Assembly (NCBI RefSeq): GCF_030409635.1 | Contig: NZ_JAUFQF010000001.1 | Coordinates: 248,001-312,000 of the forward strand | Length of the DNA: 64,000 bases | Source of the DNA: Vibrio agarivorans | GTDB taxonomy: Bacteria; Pseudomonadota; Gammaproteobacteria; Enterobacterales; Vibrionaceae | Direction of reading: 5' to 3' | Part shown: positions 29,425 to 39,095 of the stretch, piece by piece | Layout of the letters: every line of letters starts with the position of its first letter | Position numbering within the stretch: position 1 is the first letter of the stretch | Notes under the pieces: generated by a model | What the model was told of the DNA's origin: nothing | Databases searched by the model: none | What the model saw: the letters and a program-made list of their open reading frames with translations, nothing else | Translations under genes and position numbers: made by a program

Positions 29425-29560
29425 CATTCTCTCTCATCCGGACTATGACCGTCGGCTCTGGGTTTACACCAGATCTGCTGACCTCGACGAATCGAGCGCT
29501 CGCGGGCTCATCTATAATTAGATTTACCGCCGGTGGGGAATTTCGCCCCGCCCTGAGAAT
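29425..29560 (-). promoter_or_regulatory. FMN riboswitch (RFN element) controlling ribB
   Basis: Read on the minus strand it has the conserved blocks AGGGCGGGGCGAAATTCCCC, ACCGGCGGTA, GAGCCCGCGAGCG, GGTCAGCAGATCTGGTG, CCAGAGCCGACGGTCATAG and CCGGATGAGAGAGAATG in order. FMN binding should reduce ribB expression; the 100 bases between aptamer and start form the expression platform. Confidence 0.95.
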
Positions 29561-29661
29561 AAAAATTATGTTCAAATTGCTTTAATCTAAACCTAAAAGG
29601 CGCCTACCTCTTGGTAAACGCCTCTGCATTCTAACGCTCAAGGCTTGGAAAGCAATAGAGC

Positions 29662-29716
29662 GAACACTCCGTGAACACTCCGTGAACACTCCGTGAGCAC
29701 TTCGTGAGCACTCAAA
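29662..29716. repeat. 11-bp tandem repeat array
   Basis: GAACACTCCGT occurs three times in a row, followed by the variant GAGCACTTCGT and a partial GAGCACTCAAA. It lies in the gap between the FMN riboswitch and the hypothetical gene at 29749. No coding or known binding role is apparent. Confidence 0.9.
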
Positions 29717-29748
29717 TAGTGATTATGAGACTTTAAGTTGCCGTAGCG

Positions 29749-30135
29749 TTACTCATTTCGTGTTATCGCACACAAGGCAACCCGCAATTGACCAACTCGG
29801 TGGCGCAGGGTCATAACGTTGTCGGTATAGGTATCATCAAAGTTCATAGACCGTTGGGTTAACAACTCGAACTGCACGCGTAATGATTCCAAGCAGAGTC
29901 GAGTGCGTTTGTTACTTGCTCTGAGAATAGAACGATGGAATTGGTTCGGGCCGTTATGGGCTTTGAGATCATGACGAATGGTGTTTAGGTGGATTAACTG
30001 ACTGTCTATGTCTCCGAGAATACGATGAATTTGCTGCTCTCTTTGGCGTTCATCGATAGGGTCGAGAAAGTTAGTGGAGAAAATGTCATCAAGCAACAGA
30101 TTTAAAGGTGAAAGTTCAGCATTCAACGTGTTCAT
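29749..30135 (-). CDS. Hypothetical helical protein
   Basis: A 128-residue soluble protein, mostly helical by composition and rich in Leu, Arg and Gln, with no membrane segment or signal peptide. I do not recognise a family. ATG 30135 is chosen because GAGGA lies six bases before it; ATG 30147 is also possible. Monocistronic between an AT-rich gap and the tandem repeats. Confidence 0.65.
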   Translation of the reverse strand: MNTLNAELSPLNLLLDDIFSTNFLDPIDERQREQQIHRILGDIDSQLIHLNTIRHDLKAHNGPNQFHRSILRASNKRTRLCLESLRVQFELLTQRSMNFDDTYTDNVMTLRHRVGQLRVALCAITRNE

Positions 30136-30444
30136 ATCGGTCCTCATCAGGTGAAAAGCACCCCATGTGCTCTTTTGGTTATGCCTAGCCGTTATTCGTG
30201 TGCGTTTTATGCATTTCTTTTCAAATTAGGTTAGAAGGGTATTGTGGAAAATGTAAGCCATTAATGTGACTTTATCCCCCTTTCTTTGATATGAAACAGT
30301 TTGTTAAATTCATATGACATGCCTGTATGCGGTTGCTAGTCACAATTATGGTCAGTGATGTAAGTGCATAAACGACAAGACAAAATGTGTTTGGTAATCT
30401 GAATCTATTTGCCTACTTATCTAACCTTTGAGAGTGAAACCTTA
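30136..30444. other. Intergenic gap without recognised feature
   Basis: About 309 AT-rich bases separating divergent genes. It must hold both promoters, but I see no operator, repeat or small gene I can support. Confidence 0.4.
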
Positions 30445-30921
30445 ATGACTAAAGTCTATTTTATCTGTGGTTTTATTGGTTCTGGTAAATCCACCTATGC
30501 TGCAAAACTGACACGCGACCTTGGCGCTTTTTGTTTTACTCCAGATGAATGGATGATTCCGTTATTTGGTGAACACATGGAGCGTGAAGTGTTTGACGCT
30601 CGAATGTCTGCGCTTACGGAGCTATTCGACCGCTGCGCAGAAAGGCTTTTAGAGTTAGGTATTCCCGTTGTGTTTGATTATGGGTATTGGAATCGCCCAG
30701 AGCGCGATAAAGCGAGAGATTGGGCGAAGCAGAGAGGTATTGATTTTGAAATGATTTATCTCGATGTCGACTTTGCTACTTGTCAGTCAAGAGCCTTTGC
30801 CCGCAATGAAATTCGTGGCGAGCAATCTTATGAGATGACGCCGGAAATGCTGGAGCTATTTTGGTCTTGGTTCGAAGCCCCAGCCAGTGATGAAGAGTGC
30901 ACTCGATTAGAAAATATGTAG
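30445..30921 (+). CDS. P-loop kinase-like ATP-binding protein
   Basis: A 158-residue protein with a clear Walker A (GFIGSGKST) at the N-terminus and a fold like zeta-toxin/nucleotide-kinase P-loop proteins; a conserved DEWM and a VVFDYGYW (Walker B-like) segment follow. Such stand-alone kinases phosphorylate small molecules or confer drug resistance, but the substrate is unknown. ATG 30445 removes an unsupported N-terminal extension. Confidence 0.75.
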   Translation: MTKVYFICGFIGSGKSTYAAKLTRDLGAFCFTPDEWMIPLFGEHMEREVFDARMSALTELFDRCAERLLELGIPVVFDYGYWNRPERDKARDWAKQRGIDFEMIYLDVDFATCQSRAFARNEIRGEQSYEMTPEMLELFWSWFEAPASDEECTRLENM

Positions 30922-30922
30922 A

Positions 30923-32122
30923 TTACCTTCCTTGAAGCACCTTATTGTCACGCGCAGCAAGGTTACAGAACATGACGCAAAATGCTGCAACCATAGCGAT
31001 TAACAACAGCGGAACAGTCCAGCCAGCGGTGGCGGTATAGAGATAACCAATTAACGTTGGTCCTGTTGCCGCAAGGGCATAGCCAATGCTCTGAGATAGC
31101 CCCGATAAAGCCGCGGCTTGTCCGGGGTTGGTGGTACGTAAACCGACGAATGATAAGGCAATAATAAAGGTCGAGCAGTTGGCTAAACCAAACAGTCCTA
31201 CCCAAAAGATTGCGAAGTCAGGTAACGCAATTAATCCTAGCAAGGCAACAAACACCGAACCCGCACAGACGGTAATGATGGCTCTTTGATTGTTTGATTT
31301 TGACAAAATAGGCAGCAGTAATAACCCTGGTATCATGGTCGAAAATTGAAGAAAACCATAGATATAGCCCGCATCCACTTCACTAAAGTTCAAGTCACTG
31401 AGCATTTTTGGTAGCCAACCTGCAAACGCATAAAACGTAAACGAGTTGAAACCAATACCCAGAGTCACTTGCCAAGCAATAGGGCAGGTGAGTAGTGTTT
31501 TCATCGATGTCGGGGGGCTGTCTTTGACACTCGTAGACGCGCTACGTTTATCTTTAAGCACTTTCGGCAGCCAAATAACTAAAGCGGCGATAGGTAAGAC
31601 TAAGTTAAACAGCAAGGCAAGTTGCCAGCCTGAAAAGTGAGTAATATTGAGGCTAGATAACGGCACCATGATGCTTGAGCTGAGAGTTGAGCCAATTCCC
31701 ATGGTAAAAATATACAACGATGTGACGATAGAAATTCTGGCAGGGAAGGCAATTTTCACAACAACAGGCAACAAGACATTACCTGTAGCGATCCCTGCAC
31801 CAATGAGCACCGTCCCCACATAAAGCAGCACTTCCACTCCAATCGAGCGCAGGATGATACCCCCGGCGATAAGGAACAGCGCTAAAGATAAGCTCCGGTA
31901 TAAACCCAGACGACGTGAAAGGCTTGCTGCCATTGGGGAAAATATCGCGAAAGAGAGCAATGGTAATGCGGTAAGGAATCCCGCAGCCGAAGCGGATAGT
32001 GACAAGCCCTCCATCACTTGACCCAGAACCGGAGCAAGGCTTGTGAAAGGCCCTCTTAGGTTGAGAGCAAGAAATAAAATACCCAGTAGGGCGAAGAGAT
32101 TGGCTCGCTTTGAGAGTGTCAT
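30923..32122 (-). CDS. MFS transporter, CynX/NimT family
   Basis: A 399-residue twelve-helix carrier. The N-terminal LALNLRGPFTSLAPVLGQV and the RLGLYRSL loop are typical of the cyanate/nitroimidazole (CynX/NimT/YeaN) branch. Substrate unknown; no cyanase gene is nearby, so cyanate transport should not be assumed. Its stop lies one base from the end of the convergent P-loop gene. Confidence 0.82.
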   Translation of the reverse strand: MTLSKRANLFALLGILFLALNLRGPFTSLAPVLGQVMEGLSLSASAAGFLTALPLLSFAIFSPMAASLSRRLGLYRSLSLALFLIAGGIILRSIGVEVLLYVGTVLIGAGIATGNVLLPVVVKIAFPARISIVTSLYIFTMGIGSTLSSSIMVPLSSLNITHFSGWQLALLFNLVLPIAALVIWLPKVLKDKRSASTSVKDSPPTSMKTLLTCPIAWQVTLGIGFNSFTFYAFAGWLPKMLSDLNFSEVDAGYIYGFLQFSTMIPGLLLLPILSKSNNQRAIITVCAGSVFVALLGLIALPDFAIFWVGLFGLANCSTFIIALSFVGLRTTNPGQAAALSGLSQSIGYALAATGPTLIGYLYTATAGWTVPLLLIAMVAAFCVMFCNLAARDNKVLQGR

Positions 32123-32206
32123 TAAAATTACCAGAGCAAAATTAGGGGTTTAGTATATCAAATTCACTAAGAATATCGTAAGACAATATGAGGTAAGGTG
32201 GCAAAA

Positions 32207-32235
32207 AACGGGCAGGTACAAACACGTTGCCCGTT
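32207..32235 (-). terminator. Terminator after the Cache chemoreceptor
   Basis: AACGGGCA / TGCCCGTT stem, followed on the minus strand by TTTTGCC. Confidence 0.75.
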
Positions 32236-32263
32236 GGTGTTGAGGCTGTAACAGATTCGATGG

Positions 32264-34048
32264 TCAGCTCAACTTAAATCGTGACACGAGGTTTGTTAGC
32301 GATTGATTGGTTGTTGAGAGCTGCTCCATGTTATCAGTTGCATGCTTAGTGTTCACTTCCAAGGTGTGAACCATATGATTCATCGAAGTCATATTAGAAT
32401 CAATCTCACTGCTGACTTTAGTTTGTTCGGCGGCGGCTTGAGCGATCTGTTCACTGGTTTCACCAATGGCATTGATGGCGTTGATCACCTCATTGAGAGA
32501 TTGTGTTATCTGCGTTGTTGACGCCGAAGTTTCTCTGCAACGCTGTTGAGTGTCATTCAGTGAAGTGACGACCGTTTCGCTACTGGAATGCAAGGAGTTC
32601 AACATCTCATTGATCTGGCTAGTACTGTCTTGAGTTCTTGCCGCTAAAGCGCGTACTTCATCAGCGACAACAGCAAAGCCGCGGCCTTGTTCGCCAGCAC
32701 GCGCAGCTTCAATTGCAGCATTGAGCGCAAGTAAGTTAGTTTGCTCGGCAATTCCGCCAATCACACCCAGTACAGAATGAATTTGTTCTACGTCCGAAAC
32801 CATCGAGCTAATTGAGCTCGACATCACTTCAAACTCTTGATTGAGCGCGTCTACGCTTGCTACCGCAGAGTGGACGACACTGTCGCTTTGTTGTGCATGA
32901 GCAATGGCTTGCTGAGTAAGTTGTGCAGAGCGGGAGGCACTTTGTGAGACTTGCTCTGCTGTTGCACTCATTTCTGTCACTGCCGTTGCAGCTCGTTCCA
33001 TCTCCTCGTTATGCTGTTGTACCATCTCTTTGTTTGACACTGTTTGCGTATGGAGTTGATGGATTTCGGTTGTAGAGTGGCCACTAAGCCCTTGAACCTC
33101 TCGAAGCATGGTATTGAGTTGTCGAATGAACGTGTTGATGCTTTTCGCGATATGGCCTAAATCGTCATCGCTTTTAACGATGAGTTGTTGGGTTAAATCA
33201 CCTTCACCATTGGCTAGCTCACCAACTAATGTTCTTAACTCTACAATTGGTTTGTAGGCAAAGTGAATGATTGTCATGCCAATGGCGACAAGGAGCATAG
33301 CTGCGAACAATGTGGTCAAGAGGATCTTTTGGTTGAGCGCTGAGGTGTGAGCATCAATGTAATCATTGTCAACATGCCCGATCACCTGCCATTGCTGTTG
33401 ATCGAATTGAATCGGAAGGGTAATGCTATGAGTGTTTGACGAGTCTTTGTTTGTGAACAGCGTTTGGCCGTTGTTGTCGATGAGTTCAATGAAACTGCCT
33501 TCGCGGTTCAGCATAGAAAGATTATCTAGTGATGGTTGCAAGTTAATTTCGAAGATATCGATGCCACCGCTGCTGTCTATCGAAGGGTGGGCAAGGGCAA
33601 TGATAGGTAAACCATCTACGTGCTCGATAGAACCAATGTAGTCACCTGTCTCAGCAAGGTTAGCGATTTGGCGGTATCGCGCCTCTTGATTTGCGTCTAA
33701 CTCCAAAAAGGTTGGAGGATTGTTCTCTACAAACGGAACGGACGGGTCTGGGCTGAATACTGAACCATACATCACTTTTGTGATGCGGTGGAAACCGGAA
33801 GACTCTAGTACTTGTGCGACATTAGAAAGGTTAACGGGAATGCTATCTGCCAATTGTATGTAGGATGAAAATTGATTCTCTAGTTGTTGGCTTATCAGCG
33901 AAATTTGGGTTTCAACCGCTCGAGTGTCTGATTCAATAAACTCATCTTGAATAAAGTATCGAGAGCTCATGAAAGAGACGGTAATAGAGGCAAGCAACAG
34001 TGTGAGAATAACGGTAAATATAGTTGTTTTGAAAGATAAGCGTTTCAT
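32264..34048 (-). CDS. Methyl-accepting chemotaxis protein with Cache-type periplasmic sensor
   Basis: A 594-residue receptor. Membrane segment 1 at about 8-27, a periplasmic Cache domain to about 245 ([22 protein letters not shown] region), membrane segment 2 at about 247-268, HAMP, and the signalling domain with [19 protein letters not shown] and [15 protein letters not shown]. It differs from the receptor at 1799 in sensor type. It lies next to the sugar-acid cluster but has its own terminator; ligand unknown. AAGGA ribosome site before the ATG. Confidence 0.93.
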   Translation of the reverse strand: MKRLSFKTTIFTVILTLLLASITVSFMSSRYFIQDEFIESDTRAVETQISLISQQLENQFSSYIQLADSIPVNLSNVAQVLESSGFHRITKVMYGSVFSPDPSVPFVENNPPTFLELDANQEARYRQIANLAETGDYIGSIEHVDGLPIIALAHPSIDSSGGIDIFEINLQPSLDNLSMLNREGSFIELIDNNGQTLFTNKDSSNTHSITLPIQFDQQQWQVIGHVDNDYIDAHTSALNQKILLTTLFAAMLLVAIGMTIIHFAYKPIVELRTLVGELANGEGDLTQQLIVKSDDDLGHIAKSINTFIRQLNTMLREVQGLSGHSTTEIHQLHTQTVSNKEMVQQHNEEMERAATAVTEMSATAEQVSQSASRSAQLTQQAIAHAQQSDSVVHSAVASVDALNQEFEVMSSSISSMVSDVEQIHSVLGVIGGIAEQTNLLALNAAIEAARAGEQGRGFAVVADEVRALAARTQDSTSQINEMLNSLHSSSETVVTSLNDTQQRCRETSASTTQITQSLNEVINAINAIGETSEQIAQAAAEQTKVSSEIDSNMTSMNHMVHTLEVNTKHATDNMEQLSTTNQSLTNLVSRFKLS

Positions 34049-34137
34049 ATCTTTTCCTTAGAAGTTTCACGCGTTAAACGAATAATCAGCGCCATATTGG
34101 AGTATGTTGTGTTTGGCACTTATGTAGGGTTGTAGAA

Positions 34138-34179
34138 ACAAAAAAGGCTGCAGCCCGTGACTATCGACGGACATGCAGC
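34138..34179 (-). terminator. Terminator of the Ldh2/Zn-ADH/UxuB-like operon
   Basis: GGCTGCA / TGCAGCC outer stem with an inner CCGT/ACGG pairing; TTTTTTG follows on the minus strand. Confidence 0.85.
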
Positions 34180-34240
34180 CAAACGTTAACTAACAATGGA
34201 GAGGTTAGTTAAAGAGGAGGACCCAAATCTAAATGCATCA

Positions 34241-35248
34241 TTAGCTGACAAGGTAGTCATACACACCTTGTGCCACTGGAATACCGAGCTCTTCGCATTG
34301 TGCTTTGTATTCAACTTGAGGATCGTTTGGTGCTCTTACCTTATCAACGCCAGGTACAGGGCGAACTTCACGTAGCTCATGCATCATGACAGCCATCGTT
34401 GCAGAGAACAGTGGCGTACCTAAGCGAGTTGGGTCGATAACGATCACTAAGCTCGCCAGTTTGCGCATTTTGTCGTACTCGCCATACATACGAGTGATGT
34501 GGTTACCGAAGTTTGCACCCATCAACACACCAGTTAGGGCATCAATGGCTAGTGCAATCCCTGAACCTTTGTGTCCACCAAATGGTAGAAGGTTTTCAAC
34601 TTCGTGAGGGTTGGTTGTTTCGTTACCTTCTTTATCGATGGCAAGACCTTTACCGATTTCTTGCCCCGTCTCTTTGGCATGTAATAGCTTACCAAATGCA
34701 GTCGCGCTGGTGGCCATATCGACGATCATTGGATGAGCGCCTTCTACCGGGAAACCGAAGGCAATAGGGTTAGTGCCCAAGAAACGCTCGGCACCGCCAT
34801 GAGGCGCAACACACGTATCGGTTTGAGTCATTGCAATCGCAATCATGCCTTGTGATGTTGCTTGTTCCATGAAGTATGAAAGTGCGCCACAGTGTGACGT
34901 GTTTTTCACACTCACAAACCCAAGCCCTGTTTCAGCAGCCATTTCAATACCGTGTTCAGTCGCTGCGATGAGTGCTGAGTGACCCATGCCATCGTCTGAA
35001 TCTAATATCGCTACCGATGGCGACACTTGCTCAATGCTGAATTTCGCCTCTTTATTCAAACCACCCGCTGCTAGGCGAGTGCAGTAATGTTCTACGCGCA
35101 TTACACCATGAGAGTGAACTCCAGTTTTGTCAGCATGTACCAACACGTCAGTCACTTCTTGTGCCGTTGCAGCATCCAACCCAGCAGCAGTCAGCTTATT
35201 GAGGGCTAGTTCGCGGAGTTGTCCTTCATTAACACGTACAGTCGTCAT
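34241..35248 (-). CDS. Malate/L-lactate dehydrogenase-family (Ldh2) oxidoreductase
   Basis: A 335-residue NAD(P)-dependent 2-keto-acid reductase of the YiaK/AllD/YjmC type. Family marks are SHGVMRVEHYC with the catalytic His, KNTSHCGALSYF and the FGGHKGSGIALAID nucleotide-loop region. In sugar-acid operons these enzymes reduce diketo or keto acids. In this cluster a plausible job is re-reducing the C5-keto intermediate made by the Zn-dehydrogenase. Last gene of a three-gene minus operon. AAGGAAG ribosome site. Confidence 0.85.
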   Translation of the reverse strand: MTTVRVNEGQLRELALNKLTAAGLDAATAQEVTDVLVHADKTGVHSHGVMRVEHYCTRLAAGGLNKEAKFSIEQVSPSVAILDSDDGMGHSALIAATEHGIEMAAETGLGFVSVKNTSHCGALSYFMEQATSQGMIAIAMTQTDTCVAPHGGAERFLGTNPIAFGFPVEGAHPMIVDMATSATAFGKLLHAKETGQEIGKGLAIDKEGNETTNPHEVENLLPFGGHKGSGIALAIDALTGVLMGANFGNHITRMYGEYDKMRKLASLVIVIDPTRLGTPLFSATMAVMMHELREVRPVPGVDKVRAPNDPQVEYKAQCEELGIPVAQGVYDYLVS

Positions 35249-35266
35249 AATATCTTCCTTAGTCCC

Positions 35267-36283
35267 TTAAAAGTTGATAACGCCTTTCACTAAATCGCGG
35301 TTCTCTACTACATCTTCTTTGTAGCGCTCACCGAACGTTTGGAAGTCGTAGTCTTTGTTTTTCATGATGTCTTGAGAAATTTTTCCAGCAGCCATAAGTT
35401 CGATAACTTTCTCGAAGTCTTGACGAGTTGCATTGCGGCTGCTCAGCAATGTTGTTTCCTTTTTATGGAACGTTGGATCATCTAGCACTAAATCACCAAT
35501 GTAGAGACCGATAAAGACGATCTTCCCGCCATGGCGAATAAGCTCTACGCTACGGCTCATTGAGCCTTTATTGCCAGTTGCATCGAGAACCGTGCATGGC
35601 AGGCGACCATTAAATGCGTCTTTAAGCGCCGCTTCGTAGTTGTCTTCAAGAGGGTTAAGTGCTGGAACACCAAGATTAACTTCAACGTGCTCACGGCGAC
35701 CCGCATCTACGTCTGCTACCGCAACCGTTGCGCCTTCAGCTTTTGCAATTGCCGCTGCTGCAAGACCGATTGGGCCAGAGCCAACGACAAGAACGTTATT
35801 ACCTTGACGCACTTCAGCGCGGCGCACAGCGTGAGCACTGATCGCAAAACACTCAACCAATGAACCTTCGGATGCCGATACATTTTCAGGAAGCTTAACG
35901 AGGTTATCTTCATAAACGGCTAGGAACTCAGAGAAACCGCCATCTTGGTGAACACCGTACAGTGATACGTTTTCACAACAGTTAGTTTTGCCTTCTTCAC
36001 ATGCTGCACAAGTGCCACAGGGAATACATGGGATCACGGAGAAGCGTTCGCCTGTTGCCACGTTCTTACACGCTACCCCAACTTTTTCAGCGGTACCACA
36101 AATTTCGTGGCCTAACACGCGAGGGTATGAGAAGAAAGGTTGACGGCCTGCGTAGGCATGAATATCAGTGCCACAAATACCAACAGCATTGATTTTTAGT
36201 AGTACTTCATTGTCTTGAATTTCTGGAATATCACGCTCAACGTACTCGATAGAGTGTGGCTCATTACAAATTAGCGTTTTCAT
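35267..36283 (-). CDS. Zinc-dependent alcohol dehydrogenase, LgoD/RspB-like sugar-acid C5 dehydrogenase
   Basis: A 338-residue medium-chain dehydrogenase. Catalytic-zinc residues are visible (GICGTDIH with Cys37; GHEICG with His-Glu), the structural-zinc cysteines lie in CIPCGTCAACEEGKTNCC, and the NAD-binding motif is VVGSGPIG. The size and N-terminus match L-galactonate/L-gulonate 5-dehydrogenases. In an anhydrogalactose route it would oxidise C5 of 2-keto-3-deoxy-L-galactonate. Specific substrate is inference. Confidence 0.85.
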   Translation of the reverse strand: MKTLICNEPHSIEYVERDIPEIQDNEVLLKINAVGICGTDIHAYAGRQPFFSYPRVLGHEICGTAEKVGVACKNVATGERFSVIPCIPCGTCAACEEGKTNCCENVSLYGVHQDGGFSEFLAVYEDNLVKLPENVSASEGSLVECFAISAHAVRRAEVRQGNNVLVVGSGPIGLAAAAIAKAEGATVAVADVDAGRREHVEVNLGVPALNPLEDNYEAALKDAFNGRLPCTVLDATGNKGSMSRSVELIRHGGKIVFIGLYIGDLVLDDPTFHKKETTLLSSRNATRQDFEKVIELMAAGKISQDIMKNKDYDFQTFGERYKEDVVENRDLVKGVINF

Positions 36284-36305
36284 GTTAATGCCTTAAATTT
36301 TTAAA

Positions 36306-37772
36306 TTAGTGAGTAAGCTCAGCGAACATCGCTTTGATGCCATTTTCTTCGATGCGTTCGAAGGCGCTTAGAATTTGTTGTTTGAACAGCTTGTGCTGTT
36401 CAGCGTTGTCACCGAAAACCTTTTCAATCTTGAGAAGAGTTTCAGCGACGAGTGATTTGTCTTCTGTAGAAGAAACGATGTCTGCAAACTGCTCTGCTAA
36501 TGGATCGACCAGTGCTTCACCGGATTTAATGTTGTTGATGACATAGTGCATCCAACCAGCGATAAGAACAGGCAAGCAGCGTGTTGCGATTCCGCGGTCA
36601 TGCAACGTTAGGAAAGGATCCACCGCACGTTGTGGCAGTTTTTGCGAACCGTCCATCGCAATTTGGCCAGTTTTATGTTTGATGTTTTGGTTACTAAAGC
36701 GAGCAACAAGCAGTTCGGCATATTGTTCTAAATCGACGCTTAGGCTCGGGCTGAGGGACTTCGCTTGCTCTTCTTTCATGAGAGTCAGTGTTACTTGACG
36801 TAACTCTTCATCTTGCATGCACTGATAGATGTATTCGTAACCTGCCAAAGTACCGTTATAAGCTAGGAATGAGTGGCTGCCGTTGAGCATACGTAGTTTC
36901 ATTTCTTCATAAGGCAGCACGTCTTCTACTAGCATCGCTCCAGCAGCGTCCCAGTCGGGTCGACCAGCCACAAAGTTGTCCTCAACAACCCATTGGCGGA
37001 AGTCTTCACACACCACACCACATGGGTCGCGATACCCAGTTTCTTGTTTAATAACGTCGAACTGATCAGCAGTCATTGCAGGAACGATGCGGTCAACCAT
37101 CGTGCTTGGGAAAGACGCGTTGTCTTCGATCCATGCACTTAAATCTGGGCTGCAGAGCTCTGCAAAGTGAAGTACGGCATCACGTGTTAAGTGGCCATTC
37201 TCTGGAATATTGTCACAAGACATCACACTAAATGCAGGCAAACCTAGCGCTTTACGTTGCTTGAGTGCCTCAGTGATTAAGCCAATAGCAGATTGTGGTT
37301 GTGTTGGATTCTCAAGGTCATGAGCAATCAAAGGATTTGCGGTATCAAGAACACGTGATTGTGGGTCTACACAGTAGCCCTTCTCAGTAATAGTTAAAGA
37401 AACGATCTTAACTTGGGGCTCAATCAGTTTGTTGATTGCTGCATTGATGCCTGTATCCGGTGTATGGATTTGTTCTGTAACTGTGCGTACTAAACGTGTT
37501 TCTGTTTCAGTTGCAGACTTTTCAACCACAGTAAATAGACCATTTTGCGCTTGTAAATCGTCGATCAGTGTAGAAGGTCCAAACATGTTAATTTCACAGA
37601 TACCCCAACGTGAGCCTGTGATGTCATTTGTTAAGTCGTTATAAACAGCTTGATGTCCGCGGTGAAAAGCACCGAAACCAATATGCACAATGTTTGTTTC
37701 TAGTTCTTCACGAGCATACGTAGTTATCGTCGTGTATCTCGCTTTCTCAATATCTAAACCGTTCATGTTCAA
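36306..37772 (-). CDS. Mannitol dehydrogenase-family reductase, UxuB-like
   Basis: A 488-residue NAD-dependent polyol/hexuronate dehydrogenase, the length of E. coli UxuB (D-fructuronate to D-mannonate). Visible motifs: N-terminal nucleotide loop HIGFGAFHRGHQ, and the catalytic K-x4-N-x2-H in KLRMLNGSH. No mannonate or altronate dehydratase (UxuA/UxaA) is in the window, so a standard hexuronate role is not supported here; reduction of a keto sugar acid in the agar route is an alternative. First gene of the minus operon, with FCD-type palindromes upstream. Confidence 0.85.
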   Translation of the reverse strand: MNMNGLDIEKARYTTITTYAREELETNIVHIGFGAFHRGHQAVYNDLTNDITGSRWGICEINMFGPSTLIDDLQAQNGLFTVVEKSATETETRLVRTVTEQIHTPDTGINAAINKLIEPQVKIVSLTITEKGYCVDPQSRVLDTANPLIAHDLENPTQPQSAIGLITEALKQRKALGLPAFSVMSCDNIPENGHLTRDAVLHFAELCSPDLSAWIEDNASFPSTMVDRIVPAMTADQFDVIKQETGYRDPCGVVCEDFRQWVVEDNFVAGRPDWDAAGAMLVEDVLPYEEMKLRMLNGSHSFLAYNGTLAGYEYIYQCMQDEELRQVTLTLMKEEQAKSLSPSLSVDLEQYAELLVARFSNQNIKHKTGQIAMDGSQKLPQRAVDPFLTLHDRGIATRCLPVLIAGWMHYVINNIKSGEALVDPLAEQFADIVSSTEDKSLVAETLLKIEKVFGDNAEQHKLFKQQILSAFERIEENGIKAMFAELTH

Positions 37773-38118
37773 CCTTTGAAGTTAATTGATTAACCAATGC
37801 GTTATTTATACTGTGCCGGAGAAGCAATTTCAGTGACCAATGTCACGAAGAATATACCAACTTTCCCATATTGGTCAACCAAAGGGGGCTTTGTGGTTAT
37901 TTTTGTGACTTGCATAACGTTATTGGCGACAGTTATTCAGTTGTTTTGAAATGAACTTTGTCCTTATATGGGTTAAAATAAGAATTGTGATCTTGGTTGG
38001 TAAATCAAATGTATGATTGGTTGACCAAAGTTGATGGCTCACTTAATATCGGTGATGTTCCTTTGCTGGAAGGGCTTTCAGCAAGCAAATTGAGTTTCAA
38101 GTATGAGGTCAAGTGATA
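37773..38118. promoter_or_regulatory. Divergent control region of the sugar-acid cluster
   Basis: A 346-base gap with three FCD-type palindromes: TTGATTAACCAA (37786-37797, one mismatch), TTGGTCAACCAA (37871-37882, perfect arms) and TTGGTTGACCAA (38017-38028, perfect arms). One lies close to the uxuB-like start, the others centrally and on the kdgK side. No gene visible. Confidence 0.75.
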
Positions 38119-39084
38119 ATGAGTGTGGATATAAAGCAAGACTCAGTGGTGGGTTATAGCGATATTTTGAGCTTTGGTGAGCCAATGTTTGAGTTTAGCC
38201 AAGTTGGTCAGGCAGGATCTGGTCAAGCTGACTTTTTAAGTGGTTTTGGTGGTGATGCCTCTAATTTCGCTATCGCTGCGGCAAGGCAGGGTGCATCAGT
38301 TGGGATGTTGACACAGCTTGGCGACGATGAGTTTGGTAAACGTTTTATTGAGCTGTGGGAGCAGCAAGGGGTGAGTAGCTCTGCTGTACGCACGTTAACC
38401 AATAAAGCAACCGGTGTGTATTTCATTACTCACGATGATGATGGCCACCACTTTTCTTTTTTGCGCAAGAATTCTGCTGCAAGCTTAATTACCCCACAAG
38501 ATTTGCCAATCCAAGCGATTGCTAATGCCAAGTTGCTCCATGTGACTGCGATTACACAGGCGATCAGTGATTCAAGTTGTGACTCAGTGTTCGCTGCAAT
38601 TGAAACGGCGAAACAAAACGGCACTCAAGTCTCTTATGACACTAACCTGCGCTTGAAGCTTTGGTCACTGCAACGTGCACGCGCGATTATTAATGAAACG
38701 GCTTCACTGGTAGATGTGTGTTTCCCTAGTGTCGATGAAGCTCGCCTAGTCACAGGGCTGGAGCACGCAGACGACATTATCGATTTTTATCTAAAATCGG
38801 GCGCAAAAGTGGTTGTGCTTAAACAAGGAGGTGACGGTGCAACTGTTGCCAATGAGCACATTCGTCATTTCATTCGTCCCCACAAAGTGACACCTGTTGA
38901 TGCAACCGCTGCGGGCGATTCCTTTGCGGGCTCTTTCTGTACGCACTATGTCAATGGAGAGTCGCTAGAGCAGTGTCTTGCCTATGCGAATGCAACCGCT
39001 TCTATCACGATCACAGGTTATGGCGCCGTTGCTCCTCTACCGACATTTGAGCAAGTGCTCGCGAGAATTAATGAATCAAAATAG
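38119..39084 (+). CDS. kdgK: 2-keto-3-deoxygluconate kinase (PfkB family)
   Basis: Phosphorylates 2-keto-3-deoxygluconate to KDPG. PfkB signatures are visible: N-terminal GGDASNFAIAAARQGASVGM and the C-terminal DATAAGDSFAGSF with the catalytic Asp. Its position directly before eda makes KdgK the best call within the family. ATG 38119 suits the GAGG ribosome site; GTG 38113 is too close to it. Confidence 0.9.
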   Translation: MSVDIKQDSVVGYSDILSFGEPMFEFSQVGQAGSGQADFLSGFGGDASNFAIAAARQGASVGMLTQLGDDEFGKRFIELWEQQGVSSSAVRTLTNKATGVYFITHDDDGHHFSFLRKNSAASLITPQDLPIQAIANAKLLHVTAITQAISDSSCDSVFAAIETAKQNGTQVSYDTNLRLKLWSLQRARAIINETASLVDVCFPSVDEARLVTGLEHADDIIDFYLKSGAKVVVLKQGGDGATVANEHIRHFIRPHKVTPVDATAAGDSFAGSFCTHYVNGESLEQCLAYANATASITITGYGAVAPLPTFEQVLARINESK

Positions 39085-39095
39085 GGAACAAAGAA

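Noticed and set aside
36306..37772. Genuine hexuronate pathway (UxuB with UxaC/UxuA)
   Set aside because: No uronate isomerase or mannonate/altronate dehydratase gene is in the window; the cycloisomerase already yields a 2-keto-3-deoxy acid.
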